A stretch of DNA of 64,000 nt. Source: Takakia lepidozioides (lineage: Eukaryota; Streptophyta; Takakiopsida; Takakiales; Takakiaceae). The notes below the pieces were generated by a model. It did no database searches and was not told the DNA's origin. It was given only the letters and a program-made list of their open reading frames with translations. The stretch covers positions 79,836,756-79,900,755 of the forward strand of contig CM060731.1 of assembly GCA_030704615.1 (NCBI GenBank), given 5' to 3'. Below, one piece after another: positions 24,501 to 35,400 of this stretch. How positions within the stretch are numbered: the stretch's first letter is position 1; every line of letters starts with the position of its first letter. Position numbers and translations under genes: made by a program.

Positions 24501-27254
24501 CCTTGAAAGCTCCACCACCACTGGTATGCCACATTTACCTGCTATAATTACAGTTTTTCCAGTGGTACTGCATCCCAATTCTCTGCAAATAGCCTATCTC
24601 TCCAATTTTGTCCCAATCTCCTTTTGTCGGAAAAGTTATGTGTAATGAGGAGGCCCCCATCTGTGACACAGGAGATATAAGACCAATAAGATCTAATGGA
24701 GGCAGCACATTATTTTGGTCGAGTGAAGAGAAGTATGAAGAGAAGAAAAAGGAAACCTACAGTGGAACAGCCTATGCCTAGAGACTCCTTGGTGACTTGA
24801 CTTCAAATGTATCACAGTAGCTGGCGTAAAGAGGAGCACCTGCTCTGTGAGTTGCTGCATGCACTTGCAGAGACCATTGAAGACCTGATCACGGAATGGA
24901 CTGTTCCGTACGAGAATGCGGGGGCCAGTAGCAGGTGTAAAGGGCACGCATGACTGCAGCTTTGGATAGTAGGACCCCCCATAGCGATAGAAGGCATTTG
25001 CCCATCCATGGTCGAATACATACTCCCCATATGAATGACTGTCCAGTGGTAAGAGGTAGCCAATCAGGATTACTGGATTTGCAATCTAGGAACCACACAT
25101 GGCAGAGATGACTTCTATTGTGGTCATTGACTGCAGATTTTCCTATTTCACAGGGAGTGATCTGACAGACAATTACTGCAAGTATGCAAGGTATCACACA
25201 TACAGTTACATAGATGAACACACACAGGATCCTTGCAATTACAAAATTACCCAAGCCCTTGCAGTGGTTTACCCTTTGGATAAAACCCCTCCCAACTGAA
25301 TGGGTATCTCAGTATGAAATTGATGTAGCTCTTCTACATCTGACACATCCTGTGTACCAAAAGGGAAGCAACGAATCACCTTTTGAGATACAGTGGAACA
25401 ACTCCTAAAATTGAGCCGGCATCGTCACGTGCTACCAGATGCTGTGGCAGCCAACCTTCCTCCTGCTCAATCCCCCGACCCCGTCTTGTCAGCTAAAGTA
25501 GCACATCCAGAAAGTTCCATGCACCATAACATTATAAAATGGATTATCATTTGATATCATTTGCTGATTCCAAACCTGCATGAGGCCACAGGCTATTGTA
25601 GTCCCAAATTTCCATATACATCCCTGAGGTCTATCAAGCAAGGGACACACTCAATAAACAGAGGTATTTACCTGCACAGCACTTCTGCTGTCCTCAAGAC
25701 TCGAGAGGAAGGCATGGGCAATGAAAGGATTGGATGACTCAGCTCCCGTAGAATCGAGGGCACATGCATCCCAGCAGTCCACGGGAATCAGTGAAATTGA
25801 AGACACCACTGACACTGTCAACGTCATTGGAGGTTCTGCAACACTTGCTGTCTCCTGTGTTGCCTGCATTGAACCCCAGATTGTACAGAGGAGAATCCCA
25901 GACATGGAAAAGGTAAAGGAATTCTTATACAAAGCACAAAAGCTGCAATGCGCTATATAGAAAAATGAAACCCACTCGAGTGAACATCTAACGGACATCT
26001 TCTGTACTAGGGATAGTCACCTCCGCCGCTGGTGGTTGTGAGACTGATTCTGTTGTGAGCATGAAATCCTGCTGGGGACGCAGCAAAATTGGCCTGCTTC
26101 TCTCTCGACCCCCAAAAAGAGCCCGTACACCTCCCTTCCTTCCCCATCCCCAGTATCTGATCCCCTTCTGCAGCAGGCATGTCCAAATATTGGTTGCTTT
26201 ATTTTGGAAAGTAAGGGGTTCAACCAACGCAAAATGTGATGCCAAGACTAGATCATCAAACAAAGAGAGATGGTGACATCCACGTACTCATCCTTCACTT
26301 CCAAATATTTGCATCATTGATTGAGAAAATTTTTGCTTCATTGCAGCACTTGGTCCTTTCCTTCATCGACAAAGTTGCAGCACCGAACTAGCTGGACACG
26401 TTCATTACATGACACTCTCAAAATCCTCAAGTGTGCCTGAGAGACTTCTCTGTCCTACAGGTTTGGGACAACCCTGTCATCTATCTCAACAATCAATCAG
26501 TCAATCTCTCCTTCCACTCATAGAATCGGTCGTGTCCTCTGCACATGCCAGCCTTCTTCCTGTCGTTACTACTACGGCCTCTATATTCCACGTCTACATT
26601 TACACATTTACACGCTATCTGGTTCACCAGTACCGTCAAAGTACTTCAGGATTGACTTCGGTGTTTACATATGTTTTCAAAATTACATGCGTTGAAAAAC
26701 AACTGAGAGCCAATACTAAGATCGAGAGCATAACTTCTTCATATTCTTCGCATACCCTCAACCAATACTACCGAAGTACAAAATACAGTATACTCCATTA
26801 AATTTTGTCTCGATTAGTGCTTTTCGTACTTGATGGAAACGTGTCTATCACATAACGGCTGAAGAGAAAATATAAATATGCCCAAGAAAGCACCGAACCA
26901 AGCCACTGTAAGCACTTCTTCTTCCTACTTAACGCATTCCCCCTCAACCAAAAGAAAAAAACCGGTTTTTAACAAGTTTCATCGTCGAAGTAAGAAACCT
27001 TAGAAGCACACCCGGACCGCTACCTGCCGAAAGCCATATAGCCTTCTTCCACAGCTCAAATTATACGAAAAACAGACTTATGGACGAAACAGGGGGAGCT
27101 GCGTGAGCTTACATTCGCAGAACAAGATCTTCGCAGCAAATTCACCACACGGAAAGGAGATAGAAGCGATCCAGATATAGTCCACGGTGTATGAGACCAC
27201 GAGGAGGTGCTGGCGATGGTGGTAGACGGCCACAGGATCGCATCCGCCCCGCCC

Positions 27255-27259
<5 letters not shown>
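21526..27259 (-). CDS. DUF482 / FemAB-like GNAT acyltransferase, probably plastid-targeted, twelve exons
   Basis: Predicted N-acyltransferase of the GNAT fold (DUF482, Arabidopsis At2g23390 type from memory); substrate unknown. Exons from the start: 27113-27259, 25997-26167, 25672-25863, 25380-25462, 24840-25038, 24539-24660, 24074-24140, 23762-23812, 22818-22870, 22197-22407, 21861-22031 and 21526-21585; phases match at each junction, 508 residues. The first ~110 residues are Ser/Thr/Arg-rich and non-conserved, like a transit peptide. The core reads WDACALDSTGAESSNPFIAH, EEGWLPQHLVARDDAGS, HSYGEYVFDHGWANAFYR, CVPFTPATGPRILVR, SSLHITFPTKGDW, GMQYHWKN, KRKSIRQERKK, WHWDAFYKFYRNTTDNKWG, AGALNLIGGDTLYGRNWG, HFEACYYQAIEAAIEWGL and VEAGAQGEHKIQRGYLP, ending SSPFKDGGK. 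Bacterial homologues are often annotated peptidogalycan biosynthesis. The start is ambiguous: a frame with an Arg-Glu run from the upstream GA repeat is open to 27325. Confidence 0.92.

Positions 27260-27297
<38 letters not shown>
27260..27297 (+). repeat. (TC)n microsatellite at the start of the DUF482 gene
   Basis: About 19 TC units lie immediately upstream of the chosen start codon (GA on the sense strand). In the sense frame they would encode alternating Arg-Glu if translation began at the upstream ATG at 27325. Length variation would change the 5' leader. Confidence 0.85.
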
Positions 27298-27298
<1 letters not shown>

Positions 27299-27881
27299 GT
27301 CACTGTGAATTGCCTCCGAGGCCACTCCCTCCCTCTTTCCTCTTTACCGTCATTTGCTCCGTCTGACCCGTCTTTACGACCCGTGATTCTTTGCAATGTC
27401 TTCTTTCAGTTTCTTTTTGTATCTTTGAGGATCCACAAAACATTGCACGAATGAAGGAATGATACGAAAGGTCCACAGAGACGGTGGGGTCCATGGCACG
27501 GCTTGAAAGATTTGGAGAATGTGTAGACGTTAGCCTGTCTTTTACACGGTGTCCTTTTTAAGCAGAGAGCATTTGCGGCCACATGATTTATCTTTTACAC
27601 ACTTTCCAGCCCGCCTTGTATGCAGCTGGATGAATGAAAAGTGATACTTGCAGAGAGGCATCCAAGTAGGCTATGCATTCCATAGGATTTAGAATTTTTT
27701 TCTTTTTCTTTTTAGAATTGTTTCTGGTGATTGTGTAAAATATCGGTCGGGGAAAATATATATATATATATCGGTTGGGGATGTTTCCTTTGTATTAAAA
27801 AATGTCTTTCTAAAAAACTCTATTCATGGAAAGTAAATGCAACAGTGTTACCAAGGGGTTTTAATTTCCTTCCCCAAAGAA

Positions 27882-27940
27882 TTCCAAATAAAGTTTAAGC
27901 CAGGACCTCTGTCCCCTGTTCTCAAAAAACAAAATGCAAC
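27882..27940 (+). mobile_element. 3' tail of a retroposon family
   Basis: AATAAAGTTTAAGCCAGG is followed by ACCTCTGTCCCCTGTTCTC and an A-rich run. The same block occurs in reverse near 30.1 kb and with changes near 12.7 and 57.6 kb, as expected for 3' ends of poly-A retroposons. Confidence 0.55.
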
Positions 27941-28389
27941 AATGGGAGGGCTTTACAATACTCCGGAAGCAGTGAACTTCTCAAATCAAACCACTTAATA
28001 TTACATGTCAAAGTTTAGCTATATATGAAATATTAATAAGTGATATAATATTATAGAAAATGATGGACATTAGTAGACTGGCACATAATGTCAAGGCACA
28101 TTCCAATGTATGACACAGTTGCCTCAGGCTAAGCTAGGGTTAGTAAGCTAGGACAAAACCAATGATAGCTTTTAGTTTCAAACAAAAATTTGAATTAAAA
28201 GTGAACTGAAAGAATAAAGAAAATTGAAAAAAGAATAAAGCCTTCTCCTTTTTTTCTATATTCTCTCTTTGTTTTGTTTTCAATTGTTTGGTGGTTTATA
28301 ATGATAAGCTGATCATTATAACAACTTGAAGATATACCTATCTACATATTTTAATTTGCAGTCTAAAATAAATATCATGTTTGAATGAT

Positions 28390-28480
28390 CAGCACTCAGT
28401 GTAATAAGATGGAAGTTGCGGGTTCGAACCCAATGAACCCGGATACAATTGACAAGTGGGTTGTCTAATTTTAATTCCAA
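28390..28480 (+). mobile_element. tRNA-derived SINE-like head
   Basis: GCACTCAGTGTAATAAG resembles a polymerase III A box and TTGCGGGTTCGAACCC is a near-perfect B box about 30 bases later. The remainder does not fold as a tRNA, so I call it SINE-like. Confidence 0.4.
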
Positions 28481-28739
28481 ACACCAAAATTTATGTATGA
28501 TGCAATATTTTTACAATACACTATGATGGATGAATATAATGTATCCATATGAGGTGATTTAATTGTATCTAGTTATCTCATTTGACGAAATAATGACCTT
28601 GCAGTATTGAATACATATATTCTTTATGTCTGATAGATGTTGTATCAAAATTACCTAAGCTTCATCCGTTTGTTACATCCATGGCACTATTGTAAAATTC
28701 ATCTAATTTCTTACAAATATAAATCAAAATGATTTGTGT

Positions 28740-31700
28740 TTAGCCTGATAAATTAGAGTCACTATCATAAGCTGATGACTCATCTGCAACACTACAATCA
28801 GGAATGCTTGGTAGGCATAAAGAACCAAATCCATTCAAGGTTTGTGAAAGAAGTTGAAAATTCCCACCATTTTTCTTGAATTCGTCGACTCGCTTACCTA
28901 ATACTGCATCAAATCTAAGACATTCTTGTCTTTGCAACGTACACAACTCCCTCACTATATTCTTGTGTCTCTGCAATTATCATATGTAATTTTTATAAAT
29001 TTAGTCCGAGACTTGTCAAAATATTAAAACCTTAAAAGTTCCATAATGTATATACATACATATATAATTTTAAAATATTTTATGGGTTTTACAAACCTGT
29101 TGACAACGGTCGAAATCAAGGGTTCGTGTTTTACGAAGATCGTCACGCCCTTGAGCAGCACGTTGTAATAATACTTCCATCTCGTTTTGTTGCTTTGCTC
29201 GCAATGATTGCTCCTTGAGTGCAACCTCAGCTGCAAATGCAGCTAGTGTTGCTTGAAGCTCTAGATGCTCCATGCGGTCTGCAATACGTTTCACCTCATT
29301 TGCTTCCAAGTATTTTCCTTGCTTTCCTAGAAAAGTCTGCATTTTGATAATGAACATCCATATTTACTTTCAGTTGTACTCAACATAATCTATATAAATA
29401 GAATATAATTGTATTATTTACTTCTCTATTTGAAAAAAGGACATGAGAGCCCCTGGAATGCATTAAAAAAGCAAGGAAAAACTAACCTTGCAAACGCCAT
29501 GTAGGCAAACAAGAGGGAACAAGGAAAACCAGGAAGACAACCTAACAACAAAAGGCCTAAGCAGGTGGAAGACAAAACTTGGACGCAGGCCAGCAAAAAA
29601 AGGAAGAGTGACGCCTCCCCAGGGGAGCATAAATTATGGTCTCCTCATCCGGAGGGAGCCGGCCACTGGAAAAATAAGCACTAACATCCGCGCTACCACG
29701 CTTGCGCTTAGTAGGCTCAAAAGAGAATATATTATAATTTTTAAATAATTTAGATACATTTCAAACACGTGACATAAAATTCAAAGTAAAGTTTAAAGCT
29801 TTCTGATATTAATTTGTAATTTTGAAAGACTTAGAGTGGAGTTACTTGGACTTTTCGATGCTTAAGAAGCTCACGAGACCATTGAGGTTTAACGGGTGTT
29901 TTGGCTGCCATCCGTTGCCTAAATGATTGTAAAACACCCATTTGTTGCCGTTTCAAGTTAGCTGCATGTTCCACCACTCCCTTGTGAAACTTGTGTAGTT
30001 TCTCATCCCATAGCTGTAATCACCAACACTCAAAACAAAGATCGATGCTTTCAATTCTAAACATTTAAGAACTGCATGTAGGATTTTTCCATTTATCAAG
30101 GAAACACCGGTATTTTTTTACTTTTTATTTTTTATTTTAAGGAACAGGGGACAGAGGCCCTGATGAAAACTTTATTTGGAAGAATTTGGGAAAAAAAACA
30201 AAACCCTATTACACCATGAGGCACACCCACCATAATCAGTATTTCATTGTATCGGTATATCATCTTATGAATATCTATAAATATTACAGTAGTTTAATAT
30301 ATAATGTATTGGATTCACTGATGAGGCTACTTGTATGTAATGTATTAAAATGCCTCACGGCCGGGCTCTCTATTCCCCCTCCCTCTTCCTCCCCACACCA
30401 CACCCCCCTTCTTCCCCCCACCCTTTTTTTTCTGAAACCTGGGCAACAGCTACAGGCCCTTGGGGGGGAATTAACGAGCCATGAGGCATACAGGGGACAG
30501 AGCCCCCCACAGGGGGATTGAACCCCAGACCAATGACCGTCCTCTTTCTTGTGAACAATAACAATAATAATAATAATAATAATAATAAAACTTGGAACAT
30601 AATTACAATGATGTTGGCAAGATTCACCTAAAAATCACTCCATAAACAAACAAAATACGCACCCGATTCCTTTCAGTTGTTTCAGATTTGTAAGCTTTCT
30701 CAGCTAGATCTTTTTCTTTCATATGCCTTTGAATCATGGCTGTCTTCCTTTTGTTGTCCTCCAAAACCTAGACAAATTTACAAAGATCACGTGGGATAAA
30801 CTACACCTAAATTTTCGATGGTTTCCGTAAAAATGATTTTTAGGTGATTGATGTAAGTTCAATATTTTTTTCTACTAAAACTGATATTCGTTTTTATGTA
30901 GACCTTCACAATTTTATTATTATTGATACTTACAATTTTAACTAGTTTGAAGCTTGAACACAATAAACCGAATTATAGTTAAAACTTGCCTTTACACCAT
31001 TTAGTCGTTGAGCAGCAGCACGAGCTTCCATGTAGTTTCCTTCGTTCTCACATTTTTTCATATGCTCCTCAAGCGATTTAATTACCTCCAATACCTATAA
31101 TTGTGACAAAAACAGATTAAATAATACACCAGTATCTCAATTTGCTATTATTTATTACAACTTGTAATACTGAATATATGATATTCAAATATTTAAATGG
31201 AACTACTTTTATAATAATGTTAGAAAACATTTGAGCAAAAAGCTGATCACCTCTGGAGTTAGAGGAGGATATGTCTCCTCAGATCCTCGCCTACTTGGGC
31301 TTCTTTGCAATGTTCGAAACGTCCCTGCTGACGTTTCACCCCCCATATTCACACTACTCCTGTTCTCCATAGATTCAATGCAAAAAAAGAAATCAATACA
31401 TTCAAAAGTACTTAAAAATAATATATATATATACTGATTTGAAAAAAACACACACACACATATGTACTGAAAAAGTATAGTACATTTATTTGTTTAAATT
31501 TCATACTTTAGTAGGGTTTTGAACAAAACATACCTCGATCCAAGGAACGATGGATAACGTGACTCCTTACGCTCGAGGTGTGCTGCAAGCTGCAATAGCA
31601 TAACCAAATTGCACATGATCCCCAATGTTATAAAACAACATCAATACTATCCAAAAGAAACCGCAACTCAAGGACATCTACCAACTTTACGTCCATGAAA

Positions 31701-32455
31701 ATGAACCACACGCAAAATGAGCCCTAATATACATCACAATCCTTACATTATATATAGACCCATTTAGCTCGATAGAGTAACTAATTCAAACAAACCATTA
31801 TTCCTTATGTTTCCTTACTACCCACCTACATTTAGTTATCCATTACATTATTAAAAATATCAATAATTATAAATGTATTTGTTTATCTAGTATCTACTTT
31901 GATTAAATCCCATTAGGCTTGACCTACCATCACTTTAAGTTATCAGTGTTGACATGGTTACATTGTGAGAAAGGATACAAATTAAGCTAATAATCTTTTT
32001 AAAGAAAAATCAAATCATGCATCATACTAGAGTAGTTATCATAGAAGATAAAAGAGTGTCACATTTACCAAAGATACGGGGATGCCACTTTTCTGTCCGG
32101 TGGTCTCCTTGAAAGCATAATAGGTCATTTTGAGTGATGAAACATGATCGAACTTGTTTCGTGAATCTGGTGATGTATCATCATCGAAATTCTCGGAGGT
32201 AGATAATAATAATTGTTGTGAAGCTTGAACATCACCATTGCTTGTAGCATCTAAATCTTTGTCCATGGTGGGTGTGAATATCATTTCTTCTCTTCCCTCT
32301 CTTGCAGCCAGTTCACTTACAAACTCTTTTATCTCTTTCTCCACATCTATTTGTGGATTGATATTTGGGAAAGACACCACATCATCGTCACTACGTGGAG
32401 ATTGATTCCGAGACACAGAAGGTGGTAAATCTGGATGAGCCTCCGGGTCTTCCAT
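28740..32455 (-). CDS. Charged coiled-coil protein, eight exons (possible flagellum-associated family)
   Basis: Exons from the start: 32069-32455, 31534-31589, 31251-31359, 30990-31094, 30663-30767, 29846-30013, 29097-29336 and 28740-28970 (stop TAA); phases match, 466 residues. Residues 1-129 are acidic and disordered. From about 184 on it is a highly charged helix: LEEHMKKCENEGNYMEARAA, TAMIQRHMKEKDLAEKAYK, LWDEKLHKFHKGVVEHA, GKYLEANEVKRIADRMEHLE, ALKEQSLRAKQQNEMEVLLQ. The tail is Ser/Asp-rich. The pattern of an 'E(G)xYxEA' helix repeat followed by KQQxE..LLQR and GRxxxxKxR resembles conserved coiled-coil proteins I associate with flagellated protists and algae; this is recollection, not a search. 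Exon 4 appears to use a GC donor (AAG|gcaagt). The introns hold several retroposon insertions, yet the exons are clean, so the gene is probably under selection. Confidence 0.78.
29450..29730. mobile_element. Intronic insertion, GC-richer than its surroundings, possible SINE relic
   Basis: This block inside an AT-rich intron of the coiled-coil gene has a different composition and contains GCGCTACCACGCTTGCGCTT, whose reverse complement resembles a tRNA D-arm/A-box stretch. No clear ends were identified. Confidence 0.3.
30110..30185 (-). mobile_element. 3' tail of a retroposon family (minus orientation), intronic
   Basis: On the minus strand, TTCCAAATAAAGTTTTCAT is followed by CAGGGCCTCTGTCCCCTGTT and an A/T-rich tail. 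It is nearly identical in order to the copy at 27882-27940 and lies in an intron of the coiled-coil gene. Confidence 0.6.
30355..30592 (-). mobile_element. SINE-like insertion with B box and (TAA)n, intronic
   Basis: The minus strand contains GGGGTTCAATCCCC, a good polymerase III B box, preceded by an A-box-like segment and bounded by an (ATT)n/(AAT)n run at 30546-30590. The other side is a C-rich block followed by TTTTTTTT. It lies in an intron of the coiled-coil gene. Confidence 0.4.
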
Positions 32456-35400
32456 TTTTGTTTGTTTCCTACCCTTTTGGGTTTTAAAAGAGAAACATCA
32501 CACAAGATTGCAACAATGAGAATCTGGCTTAAATAATGTTCATTTTAGTTTTTTTGTTGAGTTTATTCTACTTAAAATTACATATATTAACATCTTGCTC
32601 AAGTTGTAATTTTTTTACATAAATCTAGTAAAATGATTTTTTAGTAGGATGTCAAAGTGCCAAACCTAGCATTGTGCATTTTAAATCCTTGAAATCTCAT
32701 CACAATATGTCATGTTTGATGATTAACGAGACGTTCCAAAGTGTATTTTTGAGTGGAGAACTTATAGTATATATTCTCACAATGTTTGATAAATAACAAA
32801 ATATTTTGGTACGATACGTATTTTGAGATCTCATTGTTTTGTGTTTGTCTTTTTGCAAACAATTTAATGTATGTAATGTAATGATGATATCCTTACCAAT
32901 GTAAAATGCTCAACCAAGTTTGTAGTTTAGAAGATATCAAACAACTGATGTAGCATCATATCCACATGTGTGTTATCCCCATCTTGTCGACTTTCCATAT
33001 TCTTCAAAGGCGCAAACGGTAGGGCTTTTTGTTGCTTGATCAAGTTGTTGAAGAAACCACCAATTGATCTTGGGGAACAACATTTACTTGCAACACTCTA
33101 CATTTGTATAATGTATGCCAAAATTAGGTTTCCAATTGGGATTCTATGACCATATTCAAACTCAAGGTGTTTTGTTTAAACAATATGATTATTTTTACAA
33201 GTATACCTTACAACTATTGTTGGATGAACAAGATGCTTGTATCTAAGTTTACCCTAGCTACATGCGACATTGTTATCTCAGAGAGAGAAGACCCTAAACC
33301 GGGCGGTTATTCTTCCATTATTCTTGGATGGTCAAAATCACAAACATTTTTTTGACGTCCATAATAAATATTATATCGAAGTTAATTTGGATAGATAGAG
33401 GAAAATGACATGAACTTGGTCATTGTCCTTTAATAGTATTCTTATTAAAATAATAATATTATTATTATTATTATTATTTGTAAAGCACTGAAAAATGACT
33501 AGTGTAATATGGATAAATAAATTTGTTTATCATGCGAATGACGGTAAATAAACACTAGAAGATTATTTAGAGTCCTCTGATGATTAATGATAAATTGTGT
33601 TTATGGGTCCACTTATTTATCTTACAGGTAAGGGTTACTGGAAATATGATGATGTATTTATCCTCCAGATAAAGGGTAAAGGCCAATATATTCATTAAGT
33701 TAACCCTTAAGTGCCCACTAGACCCGTTTTGGGCCTTTCTTTTTGGTTTTGTGGTTGTGGATTTCGCATATTTGAATCAATGGTCCCCAATTTTTGGTCT
33801 GCGGATCATGCCATCCACCTGGCGGACATGAGTCCAACCCGCGCTCTTTCCTATTTTTTGGTTAGGCTTATGATTTTTGGCATCCAAGGTAGTGGGGTCT
33901 GGTTTGCGGCGTGTGACTAGCAGGTCTCCTACGCTTTCTTGGCCTCTCTCACACTGTGTGTTCGCCTTCATAGACTTACTCTATGCGTGTTTTGGGAGCT
34001 TTACTGCGGCGTACATGCAGGTGGCCGTTGCAATTGTGGCAGCGGGCTGTTGCCCACCTTTACTTGATTTTGCTACATTGTCGTTTTGTTGCATTATTAT
34101 AACTCGCCTTCTCTCATGAGCCTTAGCATTGATAAGACTAACCTACACTACTCCTTGCAAGTCTTGCGTTGTAGGTGTGAGTGCTTGAGAGCTACATGCC
34201 CTGCATTTGAAGTGTGGATTTTGAGAGAGAGGGAGAGAGGATTTAGGGTGAGAAGGTACGTTGTGAGTGAATGCATTTCGGCGGTGGTGGCTTTAGTTCT
34301 AATTAGTAGAAATTGACATGGGTTCTGGTGGTGCTCTACCTCCTACACCTACGCATCTGCCTGCTTAAGCGGCAACAATTTGCTAAGTGGACACGGTCAC
34401 TGGGTGCGACTTCCGAGCAGGTCGATCAGATCCTTGGTTGTATAAATAAAAACTATCTTTTAGAATTGAAGAGACCTACAAGGATAAGGTACCCAGCCTT
34501 CCCCAACCAAGCAATTTCCGCCGTCCGGTATTTGTATAGGATGCAGCGTGCTCGCATTCTGAAGTGATCGGGAGGAGGAGGGGACCCTTGCGGTTTTTCC
34601 ACCGAGGTGAACGAGATCTTGAGACTACAGGTGTGGCCTGACTTTGCAAATTTTTCAGATACTTAGTATGAGACTGAATGAGTTGGCTTGGTCGCAGGGT
34701 AAGCCTAATTCCCAACCTGATTTCTCTTGAGTCGATTTGGTACCGATTTTCACTAACCCAAGGAGCTTATAGTAGTTGTTTTGGCACGGTAGCCTTTGAA
34801 GTTTTTCATACGTACCCTTTGTGATAATGAATTGTTGTACTCCCTTCGTAGCTCTCAAATTCCTGAATGCGATCTTGTTGGGCATTCACAATCGATTGAG
34901 CACATGATTGTTGGGATCCACTGTCAAGGTTGTTGTAACAGAGTTGAATGTTGAGGACTTGCCGTCCTCCAGCACTGCCAGGCCTGTCAATTGATAAATC
35001 TTGGGACATTCTCAATGGTAGGGAGAATCTTTTTGTATCATTGTTTGCGCAATTGGGAGTGCATTATGTGCACATTATGTGTCTGCTTGTGTGCTGCTTG
35101 TTTAATCTAGGACTTAGATGGAGAATGTGGATGTTCTGTGAATGAATTGTTCGGATTGGGTCCTCATGACGACTTGCCTGGAACGGAATTATGAGAGTCT
35201 GATGATGATTTAGACTCTCATTTTGACCCTTTGGAGGAAGAGTGTGCTAATCCTGAAGCTATTGAAAACCCTGATTTGATGGAGTTTTGTCACTTGTGTA
35301 ACACTGGGCTCCCCACCCGAGAGAGCTGGGCCTATATGAATTGCCAGAAATTTGAGAGGAGATGGGGGCCTCATGAATTTTTTGCTGACGACATGTGGAA

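Larger units (their letters stand above)
27300..28739. other. AT-rich intergenic DNA with retroposon debris
   Basis: Base composition changes to AT-rich from about 27.5 kb on. No coding exon was recognised. It contains an (AT)n tract near 27757-27770 and the retroposon pieces listed separately. Confidence 0.5.
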
